Positions 17,584 to 26,907 of a stretch of DNA of 64,000 nt are shown one piece after another. Every line of letters starts with the position of its first letter. The first letter of the stretch is position 1. The notes under the pieces are model-generated. The model made no database searches. It was not told where the DNA came from and was given only the letters and a program-made list of their open reading frames with translations. The translations under genes were made by a program, and so were the position numbers. Origin of the DNA: Sediminibacillus terrae (lineage in GTDB: Bacteria; Bacillota; Bacilli; Bacillales; Amphibacillaceae); contig NZ_VZDQ01000021.1 of NCBI RefSeq assembly GCF_009602435.1, positions 62,001-126,000 of the forward strand, read 5' to 3'.

Positions 17584-17713
17584 CTTTTCAGTAAATTGTA
17601 TCCGTTAGATAAATTAATTCGGCAAAGAGAAGATATTTCTGTTCTTACCTTGCATTTTTTTCGGACAACAGCTAATATAAATAGAAGAGAGTCTGGTAAA
17701 TGGAGGGGATTTT

Positions 17714-17995
17714 GTGATACCTGAAGTGGCTGTTAGCAATCGTGATAAAGCCTATGCCCTTCTAGAGGCTGATGCAAATAAAATATTGAAATTGATTAAA
17801 GTACAAATGGATAATCTGACGATGCCTCAGTGTCCTTTATATGAAGAGGTTTTAGATACGCAAATGTTTGGCTTGTCGCGTGAAATTGATTTTGCTGTCC
17901 GCTTGAACCTGGTCAGCGAGGAAGATGGCAAAGCATTGCTGGAAAATCTCGAAAGACAATTGAACGTGTTGCATGAAGCAGCCCAAAAATCGTAG
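17714..17995 (+). CDS. ylaN: YlaN (UPF0358), iron-homeostasis protein
   Basis: A 93-residue all-helical protein. It is nearly identical in its core to B. subtilis Yla[20 protein letters not shown] and [20 protein letters not shown]. YlaN is needed for growth under iron limitation in B. subtilis and has been linked to Fur activity (family knowledge). GTG 17714 is preceded by GGAGGGGA. It precedes ftsW, as in B. subtilis. Confidence 0.93.
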   Translation: MIPEVAVSNRDKAYALLEADANKILKLIKVQMDNLTMPQCPLYEEVLDTQMFGLSREIDFAVRLNLVSEEDGKALLENLERQLNVLHEAAQKS

Positions 17996-18027
17996 AGAAG
18001 GACGGCCGAATACTGTCCTCATAAGAG

Positions 18028-18061
18028 GAAAACCTTTGCCAAAACCGGCGGGGTTTTTTTG
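18028..18061 (+). terminator. Terminator of ylaN
   Basis: AAACC..TGCC pairs with GGC..GGTTT with internal G-T pairs, followed by TTTTTTT. Confidence 0.65.
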
Positions 18062-18186
18062 TTACTTGTACAAAACTATGCAGCTGTACCTATATATAAT
18101 CATTCTTCCCTGTGATATATTTTATATAACTGTGAAGTTAGTATAAAAGGGTTTTGGTTATCAATACATAGTTAGGAGTCATCACA

Positions 18187-19389
18187 TTGAAACAGAAATG
18201 GAAAGATTTAGATTTCACGCTCTTTATAACCCCGTTGCTATTGACTGCATTCGGTATTGTGATGATTTACAGTGCCAGTATGGTAATTGCAGTTGTTAAG
18301 AATGAAGTACCCAGCAATTATTTCATGATCCGGCAGCTAATGTGGTTCGGCCTTGGCCTGATTTTTTATTTGTTTTGCAGCATGTTTGCATACCGTCATT
18401 ACCAAAAGCTCATCAAGCCAATGATTATTGTTATAGTTCTATTGTTGATTGCTGTTCTCCTTTTCGGAAGAGAGACGAACTATGCGAAATCCTGGCTGGA
18501 TATTGGCCCCTTTGGATTCCAACCGTCTGAACTGGCTAAGTTGGGATTGATCATATACCTGGCGTCGGCTTATTCCAAAAAGCAGCAGTATATCGACGAT
18601 TTTTTTAAAGCGGTACTGCCGCCCTTAGTCATGACGGGAATTATCCTGGCATTGATCATCAAACAACCGGATATTGGTACAGCCGGAGTGATTCTTTTGA
18701 TAGCTGCCACAGTCATATTCAGTTCGGGGATAAAATTCCGTCATCTTTTCCTTTTGGGGGGGACAGTCATTGTCATTATTGGATTGGCAGCTACCCAAAT
18801 GGTTACTCCTGAACGGATTTCACGATTTACTGGCGCCTATCAGCCGTTTGACGATCCTGACCTGAACGGCTTCCATCTCATTCAGTCCTATTTGGCCATT
18901 GGTACAGGTGGGATAACGGGACAAGGGCTTGGACAAGGTATCCAAAAGCTCGGCTATCTCCCAGAACCGCACACGGATTTCATCATGGCTGTAATTGCAG
19001 AGGAGTTAGGGTTCCTCGGCGTCATCGTTGTTCTTGGGATGCTTGCGGCGATTGTACTTCGTGGGTTATACATCGCGAATCAATGCAGAGACAGTTTTGG
19101 CTCTCTGTTGGCAATCGGTATTTCTTCGATGATCGGCATTCAGGCATTTATTAATCTCGGTGCTATTAGCGGGCTATTGCCGATAACCGGAGTGACTTTG
19201 CCATTTGTCAGTTATGGAGGTTCCTCTTTGCTGATTCTGTTGATTTCCACAGGAATACTCAACAATATTGCCAAATCTGTCCGGGCAAATGAGCAAAGGA
19301 TGACCAAAGAAACCATACCAGATGAAAAAGAGTACGAAAAAAACAGAAGAACAGTGAGACAACGCAGGACCTGGTCGCAATCGCAGTAA
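18187..19389 (+). CDS. ftsW: Cell-division peptidoglycan polymerase FtsW (SEDS family)
   Basis: A 400-residue polytopic membrane protein with about 10 transmembrane segments. SEDS signatures are clear: VMIYSASM near the N-terminus, WLDIGPFGFQPSELAKLG (catalytic-region Asp), KQPDIGTAG, LAIGTGGITGQGLGQ, YLPEPHTDFIMAVIAEELG and the C-terminal VTLPFVSYGGSS. FtsW polymerises septal glycan together with a class B PBP. A basic cytoplasmic tail follows. TTG 18187 is 8 bases after AGGAG. In B. subtilis it is ylaO, upstream of pycA and ctaA; pycA is not present here. Confidence 0.93.
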   Translation: MKQKWKDLDFTLFITPLLLTAFGIVMIYSASMVIAVVKNEVPSNYFMIRQLMWFGLGLIFYLFCSMFAYRHYQKLIKPMIIVIVLLLIAVLLFGRETNYAKSWLDIGPFGFQPSELAKLGLIIYLASAYSKKQQYIDDFFKAVLPPLVMTGIILALIIKQPDIGTAGVILLIAATVIFSSGIKFRHLFLLGGTVIVIIGLAATQMVTPERISRFTGAYQPFDDPDLNGFHLIQSYLAIGTGGITGQGLGQGIQKLGYLPEPHTDFIMAVIAEELGFLGVIVVLGMLAAIVLRGLYIANQCRDSFGSLLAIGISSMIGIQAFINLGAISGLLPITGVTLPFVSYGGSSLLILLISTGILNNIAKSVRANEQRMTKETIPDEKEYEKNRRTVRQRRTWSQSQ

Positions 19390-19424
19390 TAATAATGTAC
19401 TGGGAGAGAATACAAAACTACTTG

Positions 19425-19460
19425 AAAAAGCACCCTTTCCAACTCGGGAAAGGGTGCTTT
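19425..19460 (+). terminator. Terminator of ftsW
   Basis: AAAAGCACCCTTTCC pairs with GGGAAAGGGTGCTTTT, a near-perfect 15-bp stem with a 5-base loop, ending in TTTT. Confidence 0.93.
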
Positions 19461-19556
19461 TCTTGGTGTCCGGAAAGGATATTGATAAGTGTCTATGGAT
19501 ATTAAATCGCAGGAACAGCCTCATCCAGCTCAAGCGCTATCCATTCTATACTCCGT

Positions 19557-20453
19557 TCAACCTTCGAACTTGACGCTCCGGGAAGAAAGTAAGACAAAAT
19601 AGCTTAGAACACCAAAGTAAACAGAAATGATTAAAGCGTGAAATAAGGCAGCTGTCAAATTAACCATGCTGAAAATCACTATTGCGCCCAATGCAACTTG
19701 GATGATCATCAGGAGGGATGCCGCCGTCCATCCCCAGAGCATTACGCGATTATGTTTATAACGCCGGTAAATCTTGACCAATAAGTATAATGTCCAAATA
19801 AATGCCAAGCCTGCGGCCAATCTATGTCCCATTTGAATCCATTGTGTAAAATGAAACTCGAGGGCAAAAGGTGTTCGATTATCGCAAAACGGCCAACTTT
19901 TGCATGCCAGGCTGGCATGAGCGTGACGGACCAGTGCTCCTGTATAGACAACGAGCAATATATAAATAAACAACCCGTAAAAGTGGCGGCGGATTCCTTT
20001 TTCGATGATCAGGGAACGTGCATCGAACTTCTGATCAATTTCGAAAATAAGCAAGGTAAGTAAAAACACTGCCGCAAAAGAAATCAGCGAAATGCCGAAG
20101 TGCATGGCAAGAACGAAATCTGACTGGGACCACAATACAGCAGCAGCACCGATCAAGCCTTGTAGTACTAAAAAGAAAATGGAAACAAATGATAGAAACT
20201 TCACTTCTCTGATATGACCGACATATTTCCATGACAGAACCGACAACAGCAGCACAATGATCCCTGCCGCCCCTGAAACAAGTCGATGACTCAGTTCAAT
20301 AATCAATTCTGCAGAAAGCTCGCCTTCGCAAACAGGCCAGTTTGCTCCACAACCCATTCCAGAACCGGTTTTGGTTACCAGTGCTCCTCCGAGCAGGACG
20401 AGTATCATGGTAATCGTGGCAATGATAGATAAACTTTTAAGGAACTTAACCAA
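19557..20453 (-). CDS. ctaA: Haem A synthase
   Basis: A 298-residue membrane protein with eight hydrophobic segments, the Bacillus-type CtaA length. It oxidises the C8 methyl of haem O to give haem A for the caa3 and aa3 oxidases. Conserved residues are visible: the Cys pair in GMGCGANWPVC, the Glu-His of ELSHRLVSGAAG, the His in LAMHFGISL, the second Cys pair in HASLACKSWPFC, GHRLAAGLA and FHALI. TTG 20453 is preceded by GAGGTGG. It is divergent from ctaB, the conserved Bacillus arrangement. Confidence 0.95.
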   Translation of the reverse strand: MVKFLKSLSIIATITMILVLLGGALVTKTGSGMGCGANWPVCEGELSAELIIELSHRLVSGAAGIIVLLLSVLSWKYVGHIREVKFLSFVSIFFLVLQGLIGAAAVLWSQSDFVLAMHFGISLISFAAVFLLTLLIFEIDQKFDARSLIIEKGIRRHFYGLFIYILLVVYTGALVRHAHASLACKSWPFCDNRTPFALEFHFTQWIQMGHRLAAGLAFIWTLYLLVKIYRRYKHNRVMLWGWTAASLLMIIQVALGAIVIFSMVNLTAALFHALIISVYFGVLSYFVLLSSRSVKFEG

Positions 20454-20696
20454 GGTTCCACCTCACAATCTTAGTGGAAGAGTATTTTAGGCTGTCAATC
20501 AGCCATCCAGATAACACGTCCAAACATACAAGGGTTATACTACCACGTTTGACAGCGATTTTCACTATAAAAAAATCAAAAAAAGCCTTGCATTGTTGAT
20601 ATTTGTTTGCTAGAAATAAATATGAGGATTTGATCGTCTTATTTATCGACACTGTAAGGGTTGATTCGACCGCAGTTTTGGCTCTTTCCTAATTGA

Positions 20697-20727
20697 TTAA
20701 AGGCTTTTGTGCCTTTAATTTTATTTT
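20697..20727 (+). terminator. Terminator-like hairpin in the ctaA-ctaB intergenic region
   Basis: TTAAAGGC (20697-20704) and GCCTTTAA (20711-20718) form an 8-bp perfect stem followed by TTTTATTTT. No gene ends nearby, so this is either a leader attenuator or a boundary between divergent transcripts. The rest of 20454-20968 is AT-rich, with TATACT at 20859-20864 as a possible -10. Confidence 0.5.
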
Positions 20728-20735
20728 GCCCTTGC

Positions 20736-20745
20736 GTTCACAAAA
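20736..20745 (-). promoter_or_regulatory. Possible ResD-type binding site
   Basis: The minus strand reads TTTTGTGAAC, close to the TTTGTGAAT-like sequence bound by the redox regulator ResD, which controls cta genes in B. subtilis. Match by eye only. Confidence 0.3.
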
Positions 20746-20968
20746 TTGTCATCTTTTATTCAAGCTAAAAGCCGGTTTTACAGTGTTTAGTTAAATAGAT
20801 TGAATTTCAAATCCGTGATACAATATGGATATAACCTGCGTAGTTGTTAAAAATAGGTTATACTAACAACGTTGACGATCAACCAATTTTGAAGAGATGA
20901 AATCAACTGAACGTTTTCATCCAGGCGTTTGATTGTAAAGGGAGCTGGAAGGAGGGTTGTAGGCTAGA

Positions 20969-21904
20969 ATGAATAAAGTAGAAGCAACTTCTTCTCATGT
21001 AATAGGGAAGACAGACAGCGAAGACAAGTCTGCTCTCTGGGCGGATATAATGGCTCTCATTAAAGTAGGTATCATAAATTCCAATTTGATCACTGCTTTT
21101 GCCGGATTCTGGCTGGCGCTGTATTTTACTGGAGGCACTCTGTCGGATTATTGGGGCAGGTTGATCCTGATGGTGGCTGGTACGGCTTTATTGATTGCCG
21201 GCGGCTGCATACTCAATAATTATTACGATCGAGACATCGATCCAATCATGAAGCGGACGAAAAATCGTCCCACTGTTACCGGAAGCATCCCGCTGAAAGT
21301 GATTCTGTGGATGGGGATTTTTGCTTCATTGACAGGGGTTGTGCTCTTGTCGTTCACGACTTGGGAAGCAGCTTTGATAGGTGCTTTTGGATGGTTTGCC
21401 TATGTCGTTCTTTATACGATGTGGACGAAAAGAAGGTATACAATCAACACCGCTATCGGCAGTTTGTCAGGTGCAGTACCACCGGTGATCGGGTGGGCGG
21501 CAGTTGACCCAAGCCCGCATGCTGCGGCTTTTATTTTGTTTTTGATTATGTTTCTATGGCAGACGCCGCATTTTCTGGCGCTGGCCATTAAAAAATGTAA
21601 AGAATATAAAGCGGCGGGCATACCGATGCTTCCGGCCGTGCACGGTTTTGCCATCACGAGAAGACAAATGGTCATCTACGTCGCATGCTTATTGCCGTTG
21701 CCTTTTTACTTATTTTCACTGGGAAAGGTATTCTTGATCATTGCCGGACTATTGAATGCAGGCTGGCTGATTATGGGCATAAGCGGATTTTTCATGAAGA
21801 ATAATAGGAAATGGGCAAACATCATGTTTGTTTATTCTTTGAATTATTTGATGATACTATTTGTAACCATGGTATTAGTAACGCTCCCGGGTGTTGTTAA
21901 TTAA
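20969..21904 (+). CDS. ctaB: Protohaem IX farnesyltransferase (haem O synthase)
   Basis: A 311-residue polytopic UbiA-family prenyltransferase that adds a farnesyl group to haem B to give haem O, the substrate of CtaA. The aspartate-rich motif NNYYDRDIDPIMKRTKNRP and the second motif YTMWTKRRYTINTAIGSLSG are present, with AVPPVIGW after it. An N-terminal soluble stretch of about 30 residues precedes the first membrane segment. ATG 20969 follows GGAAGGAGG. It is the first gene of ctaBCDEF. Confidence 0.96.
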   Translation: MNKVEATSSHVIGKTDSEDKSALWADIMALIKVGIINSNLITAFAGFWLALYFTGGTLSDYWGRLILMVAGTALLIAGGCILNNYYDRDIDPIMKRTKNRPTVTGSIPLKVILWMGIFASLTGVVLLSFTTWEAALIGAFGWFAYVVLYTMWTKRRYTINTAIGSLSGAVPPVIGWAAVDPSPHAAAFILFLIMFLWQTPHFLALAIKKCKEYKAAGIPMLPAVHGFAITRRQMVIYVACLLPLPFYLFSLGKVFLIIAGLLNAGWLIMGISGFFMKNNRKWANIMFVYSLNYLMILFVTMVLVTLPGVVN

Positions 21905-22086
21905 TTTAGAATACGTTTGAAAAGTTCCATGATAATCAGCAGGTTGATACGGCTTGTTCGTACCTTGGCTTCAAATGTGTTACGGTGGATTTAACAAGCC
22001 GTCCTGCTTACATACTGACGGACTTACACCTGTGTATTCTAATTATTTAAATAAAAGGACACAAGAGAAAGAGAGGTATCATTTGA

Positions 22087-23145
22087 ATGAAAGGTTGGAT
22101 GGGAAAGTTCCGGGCACTCGGTATATTCGGTTTCTTGATGCTTGTATTGTCAGGCTGTGGAAAAGAAAATCTAAGTGCCTTAACACCTAAAGGTTATGGA
22201 TCCAAAGCTGCCTTGAACCTTATCAATATTTCTTTGGGCGTCATGATATTTGTGTTTATCGTCGTCATGGTGATTTATGCAATCGTCATTGTTCGTTTCA
22301 GAAAGAAAAAAGGTCGCGAGGATTACATTCCACCGCAAACAGAGGGGAACAAAGCGTTGGAAGTGATTTGGACCGTTATCCCTATTATTTTACTTGTCAT
22401 CATTGCGATTCCTACTGTCGCTATTACGTTTGATCTTGCAGACGAAAGCGCTGCAGATGAATCATTGAACGTGAATGTAACTGGTAACCAGTTCTGGTGG
22501 CACTTTAATTATGAAGGGGAAGAAATTCAAACAAGCCAGGACTTATATATCCCTACTGGTGAAAAAGTATATTTGAACATGAAAACCAGTGATGTACTTC
22601 ACTCTTTCTGGGTGCCTGCGCTCTCCGGTAAAATGGATTTGCATCCAGAAAACGAAAATACCATGTATATTCAAGCCGATGAAGAAGGGGTTTACGATGG
22701 GAAATGTGCTGAATTTTGTGGTACATCTCATTCGTTGATGGACTTTAAAGTAATTGCTGTAAGTCCTGAAGAGTTCGACCAATGGGTGGAAGATATGCAA
22801 AATGTGGATCCGGAAGCACAACCGGAAACAGCTGACGCCCAGGAAGGACAACAATTATTCCAGGACAACAGTTGTATCGGCTGTCATGCGATTGGCGCAT
22901 CTCCGGCTGCCACCGGTCCTAACCTGACAAACTTCGGTGACCGGACAACTTTGGCTGGCGTGAAAGAACATACCAAAGATAACATTGTTGATTGGATCAT
23001 GGACCCTGAAAGCATGAAACCAGGAAACAAAATGGCGGATGCCAATTATGATGTCAGCCGTGAGGAAGCAGAAAAAATCGCTGACTATTTACTACAATTA
23101 CAACCATCGGATATTACTCCTGAAAGTGCAGAGACAAACGAGTAA
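22087..23145 (+). CDS. ctaC: Cytochrome caa3 oxidase subunit II with fused cytochrome c
   Basis: A 352-residue membrane lipoprotein. It has a signal peptide with lipobox LSGC (C24), two transmembrane segments (about 45-70 and 95-115), a CuA domain (about 125-250) with HSFWVPALSGKMDLHPEN and the CuA ligands C207/C211 in CAEFCGTSHSLM, then a cytochrome c domain with the haem site C263-x-x-C266-H267 (CIGCHAIG) and a downstream Met. It passes electrons from cytochrome c to CtaD. It begins 182 bases after ctaB, a longer gap than between the following genes. A GAGAAAGAGAGG stretch serves as ribosome site. Confidence 0.96.
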   Translation: MKGWMGKFRALGIFGFLMLVLSGCGKENLSALTPKGYGSKAALNLINISLGVMIFVFIVVMVIYAIVIVRFRKKKGREDYIPPQTEGNKALEVIWTVIPIILLVIIAIPTVAITFDLADESAADESLNVNVTGNQFWWHFNYEGEEIQTSQDLYIPTGEKVYLNMKTSDVLHSFWVPALSGKMDLHPENENTMYIQADEEGVYDGKCAEFCGTSHSLMDFKVIAVSPEEFDQWVEDMQNVDPEAQPETADAQEGQQLFQDNSCIGCHAIGASPAATGPNLTNFGDRTTLAGVKEHTKDNIVDWIMDPESMKPGNKMADANYDVSREEAEKIADYLLQLQPSDITPESAETNE

Positions 23146-23181
23146 AAAAGGGATGGAAGAGGTTAAGGGAGGTTTAAAAGC

Positions 23182-25041
23182 GTGAGTACAGCAGTTGCGC
23201 AAAAAAAAGGCTTCGGCGCATTTATCTGGGATTACTTAACCACTGTCGATCATAAAAAGATTGCCCATTTATATTTAGTGGCTGGTGGTTTGTTTTTCCT
23301 GGTAGGTGGACTAGAAGCATTATTGATCCGTATTCAGCTAATAAAACCAGATAATGATTTTGTTAGCGCCGGTTTTTATAATGAGTTATTGACTATGCAC
23401 GGAACGACCATGATTTTTTTGGCTGCAATGCCATTAATATTCGCTATCATGAATGCTGTCGTTCCATTACAAATAGGGGCTAGGGACGTAGCGTTCCCGT
23501 TTTTGAATTCGCTGGGTTTTTGGCTGTTCCTGTTTGGCGGTCTTATTCTTAACTGTGGCTGGTTCCTTGGAGGGGCTCCCGATGCAGGATGGACTGCCTA
23601 TGCACCGTTATCAACGGTATCGCCGGGCCATGGTGTGGATTTCTATGTACTGGGTCTGCAAATATCCGGTGCAGGTACATTGATTGGGGGCATCAACTTC
23701 CTCGTCACCATTATCAATATGCGGGCGCCTGGAATGACTTACATGCGTATGCCGCTATTCACTTGGACGGCGCTTGTGACAAGCACACTGATTCTGTTTG
23801 CGTTTCCAGCACTGACAGTCGGCTTGTTTCTGTTAATGTTCGATCGTTTGTTCGGATCCGGATTCTTCAATGCCTCGATGGGCGGTAACTCGGTCATTTG
23901 GGAGCATTTGTTCTGGATATTCGGACACCCTGAAGTTTATATTCTGATTCTCCCTGCATTCGGGGTATTCAGTGATGTACTATCGACGTTCTCGAAGAAA
24001 AGACTGTTCGGTTACACAGCAATGGTATTTGCGACAACATTGATCGGTTTCCTGGGATTCATGGTCTGGGCGCATCACATGTTTGCAACCGGACTTGGAC
24101 CGGCAGCCAACTCTATTTTTGCAATTGCAACAATGGCTATTGCGGTTCCGACAGGTATCAAAATCTTTAACTGGCTGTTCACCTTGTGGGGTGGTACCAT
24201 CACCATCAACTCTGCTATGTTATGGGCGTTAGGGTTTATTCCTTCGTTTACGATTGGTGGAACGACAGGTGTTATGTTGGCAGCCGCAGCAGCAGACTAT
24301 CAGTACCATGATACGTACTTTGTTGTCGCTCACTTCCACTATGTCATTGTCGGAGGGGTAGTGTTCGGCCTGTTCGCCGCCATGCATTACTGGTGGCCGA
24401 AAATGTTCGGCAAAGTTCTTAATGAAACATTGGGGCAAATTACATTCTGGACATTCTTTACCGGATTCCATTTGACATTCTTTATTCAGCACTTCCTAGG
24501 CTTGATGGGAATGCCTCGTCGTTACTGGACGTTCTTGCCGGGGCAGCATCTAGAAACAGGAAACCTGGTGAGCAGTATCGGCGCGTTTTTGATGGCAATT
24601 GGCGCTATTGTATTTGTCATCAATGTCATTTATACGTCGGTAAAGGCACCGAAAGTGAGCGGGGACCCGTGGGACGGCCGGACACTGGAATGGTCGATAC
24701 CTTCGCCGCCGCCACATTACAACTTTAAACAAACGCCATTGGTGCGTGGACTTGATCCTTTATGGATTGAAAAAATGGAAGGACGGAAGGGCATCACTCC
24801 TGCAGAACCGCTGGATGACATCCATATGCCGAATCCATCCATTCTGCCATTTATCATGTCGCTCGGCCTGTTTATCGCAGGATTCGGTTTTATTTATCAG
24901 GTCGACAATTTGTCATACCTGTGGTTAGTGATTCTTGGCATGGGTATTACACTTGGTTGTATGTTGACCAGATCGGTGAAAGATGATCTTGGACATCACA
25001 TCCATAAAGAAGATTTAGAAAAAGAGGGGGCTGAACAATAA
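23182..25041 (+). CDS. ctaD: Cytochrome caa3 oxidase subunit I
   Basis: A 619-residue haem-copper oxidase catalytic subunit, a proton-pumping membrane enzyme reducing O2 to water. The low-spin haem a ligand His is in LTMHGTTMIFLAA. CuB ligands and the cross-linked Tyr are in FWIFGHPEVYILILP, the CuB His pair in MVWAHHMFATG, and the haem a3 and a ligands in VVAHFHYVIVGG. The C-terminal extension beyond the 12 core helices is typical of Bacillus caa3 oxidases. GTG 23182 is preceded by AAGGGAGG. It overlaps ctaE by one base. Confidence 0.97.
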   Translation: MSTAVAQKKGFGAFIWDYLTTVDHKKIAHLYLVAGGLFFLVGGLEALLIRIQLIKPDNDFVSAGFYNELLTMHGTTMIFLAAMPLIFAIMNAVVPLQIGARDVAFPFLNSLGFWLFLFGGLILNCGWFLGGAPDAGWTAYAPLSTVSPGHGVDFYVLGLQISGAGTLIGGINFLVTIINMRAPGMTYMRMPLFTWTALVTSTLILFAFPALTVGLFLLMFDRLFGSGFFNASMGGNSVIWEHLFWIFGHPEVYILILPAFGVFSDVLSTFSKKRLFGYTAMVFATTLIGFLGFMVWAHHMFATGLGPAANSIFAIATMAIAVPTGIKIFNWLFTLWGGTITINSAMLWALGFIPSFTIGGTTGVMLAAAAADYQYHDTYFVVAHFHYVIVGGVVFGLFAAMHYWWPKMFGKVLNETLGQITFWTFFTGFHLTFFIQHFLGLMGMPRRYWTFLPGQHLETGNLVSSIGAFLMAIGAIVFVINVIYTSVKAPKVSGDPWDGRTLEWSIPSPPPHYNFKQTPLVRGLDPLWIEKMEGRKGITPAEPLDDIHMPNPSILPFIMSLGLFIAGFGFIYQVDNLSYLWLVILGMGITLGCMLTRSVKDDLGHHIHKEDLEKEGAEQ

Positions 25042-25658
25042 TGAGCGATCAAACATTGAATCCGGAAACAATGCCGGAACAGCCCGAAAGAGCTACATTG
25101 GAAGGTAAAAACAAATTTTTAGGATTCTGGTTTTTCCTAGGCGGGGAAACGGTTTTATTCGCAAGTTTGTTTGGTACTTACCTTGCATTGAGAAATTCGA
25201 CTAATGATGGACCAGGTGCAGAAGAGTTATTCGGTCTGGAATTGGTATTTGTTATGACCATGCTGCTATTGACCAGCTCACTTACCAGTGTATATGCGAT
25301 GTACCATATGAAAAACAATAGTTTCGGCAAAATGCAATTATGGCTGGGGATCACTGTCCTTCTGGGTCTTGGTTTCCTTGGTTGTGAGCTATATGAGTTT
25401 TATCATTACATCCATGGGGAAGGCTTCACACTTCGTTCCTCTGCGTTTGGGTCGGCCTTTTATACACTTGTCGGCTTCCATGGGGGCCACGTGACATTTG
25501 GTTTACTATGGATTATAGCCTTGATGGTGCGAAATGCAAAAAGAGGATTGAACTTATACAATGCACCCAAGTTCTATATCGCCAGTTTGTATTGGCACTT
25601 TATCGATGTTGTATGGGTATTTATCTTTACGGTTGTATATCTGATGGGGGTGATCTAA
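25041..25658 (+). CDS. ctaE: Cytochrome caa3 oxidase subunit III
   Basis: A 205-residue membrane protein with five transmembrane segments. Subunit III signatures are visible: GFWFFLGGETVLFASLFGTYLAL, FTLRSSAFGSAFYTLVGFHGGHV and the C-terminal YWHFIDVVWVFIFTVVYL. It stabilises the oxidase and its proton pumping. ATG 25041 shares its A with the ctaD stop (TAATG), giving tight coupling. Confidence 0.96.
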   Translation: MSDQTLNPETMPEQPERATLEGKNKFLGFWFFLGGETVLFASLFGTYLALRNSTNDGPGAEELFGLELVFVMTMLLLTSSLTSVYAMYHMKNNSFGKMQLWLGITVLLGLGFLGCELYEFYHYIHGEGFTLRSSAFGSAFYTLVGFHGGHVTFGLLWIIALMVRNAKRGLNLYNAPKFYIASLYWHFIDVVWVFIFTVVYLMGVI

Positions 25659-25661
25659 GCC

Positions 25662-25976
25662 ATGGCCGAGAACACCAATATTCATGAAAATTACAAACGA
25701 AAGAAAAACAAGGAAGAAATGAAACAACAGGTTATCACCTTTGCATTGATGATTGTATTTACACTCATTGCATTCGGCATGGTGATGGCTGATCTGAGCA
25801 AGTTGTTTGTCATACCGGTTTTATTGGTACTGGCTGCAGTTCAAGTAGGATTTCAACTTTACTATTTCATGCATATGAGCCATAAGGGACATGAAATGCC
25901 AGCCCTGATGATTTATTCCGGAGCATTTGTTGCATTTATGACTGTCTTGACTCTATCTGTATTGATTTGGTGGTAA
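25662..25976 (+). CDS. ctaF: Cytochrome caa3 oxidase subunit IV
   Basis: A 104-residue membrane protein with three hydrophobic segments after a charged, cytoplasmic N-terminus. AVQVGFQLYYFMHMSHKGHEMP matches bacterial oxidase subunit IV (COX4_pro type). It starts 3 bases after ctaE and is the last gene before the operon terminator. Confidence 0.94.
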   Translation: MAENTNIHENYKRKKNKEEMKQQVITFALMIVFTLIAFGMVMADLSKLFVIPVLLVLAAVQVGFQLYYFMHMSHKGHEMPALMIYSGAFVAFMTVLTLSVLIWW

Positions 25977-25983
25977 AACCTAT

Positions 25984-26017
25984 AGGGCCCGGGAGCAAAT
26001 TCCCGGCCCTTTTTTTG
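25984..26017 (+). terminator. Terminator of ctaBCDEF
   Basis: AGGGCCCGGGA pairs with TCCCGGCCCT (one bulge) with a 6-base loop, then TTTTTTT. ctaG is therefore separated from the operon. Confidence 0.93.
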
Positions 26018-26065
26018 TTGTATAGGAATTTATCCAATTAATTGTCTGTGGAATTATTGGCTGAA

Positions 26066-26212
26066 ACAGCCAAGACCAGCTCCAGCGTCTACCCCTCGAG
26101 TCTTAAGCATGTCGGAGGCCCAAAGGAAGTGGGACATGCAGGCGTTGCCACAGGATGTGGCGGCTATAGCCTGCGCTCCTTTAAACAGACGGTTGCACTT
26201 TTGTCCGTTTGT
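26066..26212 (+). repeat. Dispersed intergenic repeat of a second type (GCTCCAGCG...), copy 1
   Basis: It begins CCAGCTCCAGCGTCTACC and ends near CGGTTGCACTTTTGTCC, with a GCAGGCGTTGCCACAGGA block inside. A related sequence lies at 40846-41030. It precedes the composite repeat by 25 bp. Confidence 0.55.
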
Positions 26213-26306
26213 TCGTAACGATATGACCAACGTAGTGGATAGAAACTGCGACATCGTTGAATTTGTCTTCCTGACTTCTTCCATTCGTCGAATGGGGTTC
26301 GGCGCT

Positions 26307-26418
26307 GCGGAAATACCCTGCGCTTTCCGCGGGTGGCTGGTGAGCTTCCTCGAGCTGACGCTCTGCGGGATCTCACCGAGGCCTTTCCTCCCGCTGGAGT
26401 CTCCGGGTATTCCTCCGC
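26307..26418 (+). repeat. Box-family hairpin element (112 bp) in composite copy 1
   Basis: The arms GCGGAAATACCC and GGGTATTCCTCCGC flank the element. Box 1 GCTTTCCGCGGG is at 26322-26333, box 2 CCCGCTGGAGTCT at 26390-26402. An inner stem GGTGAG/CTCACC is visible. Confidence 0.82.
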
Positions 26419-26653
26419 TAGGAACGGCTTCCTGTTTAAATACACGTGTAGAATACTTTTTTTATTCATGGGACTCCACGCACTGTTTTATCAAAAGCCC
26501 TAGCTAGGAAAACAAGCAGCGAGACCAAGGACAGGTGAAAAGATGGAACTCTAACTGGCTTTTTATGAAAAGAATACACATTTCCTTTTAAGATGGCTTG
26601 TTGCTTCTTAAAGAAAAAGTCTATAGGGGATAGTCAGCATGCCTCTTAGCGCA

Positions 26654-26767
26654 GGTAGCATACGCAGACTCCAGCAGGAACAGCGCGAGCTGAAGATCCA
26701 CTTGGTAAAGGGCTTTTCTTTGCCAAGTTAGCTGAAGCCGTGCACGCGGAAAGCGAAGTATGCCACC
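26654..26767 (-). repeat. Box-family hairpin element (114 bp), minus oriented, composite copy 1
   Basis: The outer arms contain GCATAC/GTATGC. The box sequences are read on the minus strand with one substitution each. The apical hairpin is CTTGGTAAAG, a 7-base loop, CTTTGCCAAG (26701-26727), with one T-G pair. Confidence 0.82.
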
Positions 26768-26878
26768 GAAGCGGTGGGTAACACGCTTTTTGAATAGGCA
26801 GTCCAACTTCCCATTACAGTTACTGCGCGGTTTATATCCAATGGGAACTTATCGCTACATTAGACGATGGTTATAGAT

Positions 26879-26907
26879 TTTAAAAAACAGTGTAAACGCG
26901 ATATAAT
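26879..26907 (+). promoter_or_regulatory. Putative sigma-A promoter upstream of ctaG
   Basis: TTTAAA, 17 bp, then TATAAT (26902-26907). A second TATAAT at 26984-26989 lies closer to the gene but lacks a clear -35. Confidence 0.5.

Larger units (their letters stand above)
26238..26830. repeat. Composite repeat unit with two opposed box hairpins, copy 1
   Basis: About 590 bp homologous to 33824-34498, including the left part (GAAACTGCGACATCG, CTTCCTGACTTCTT), the ~235-bp spacer between hairpins (AAGATGGCTTGTTG, AAAAAGTCTA) and the right part (CCCATTACAGTTACTGCGC). It lies between the ctaF terminator and ctaG and contains no credible gene. Confidence 0.8.
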
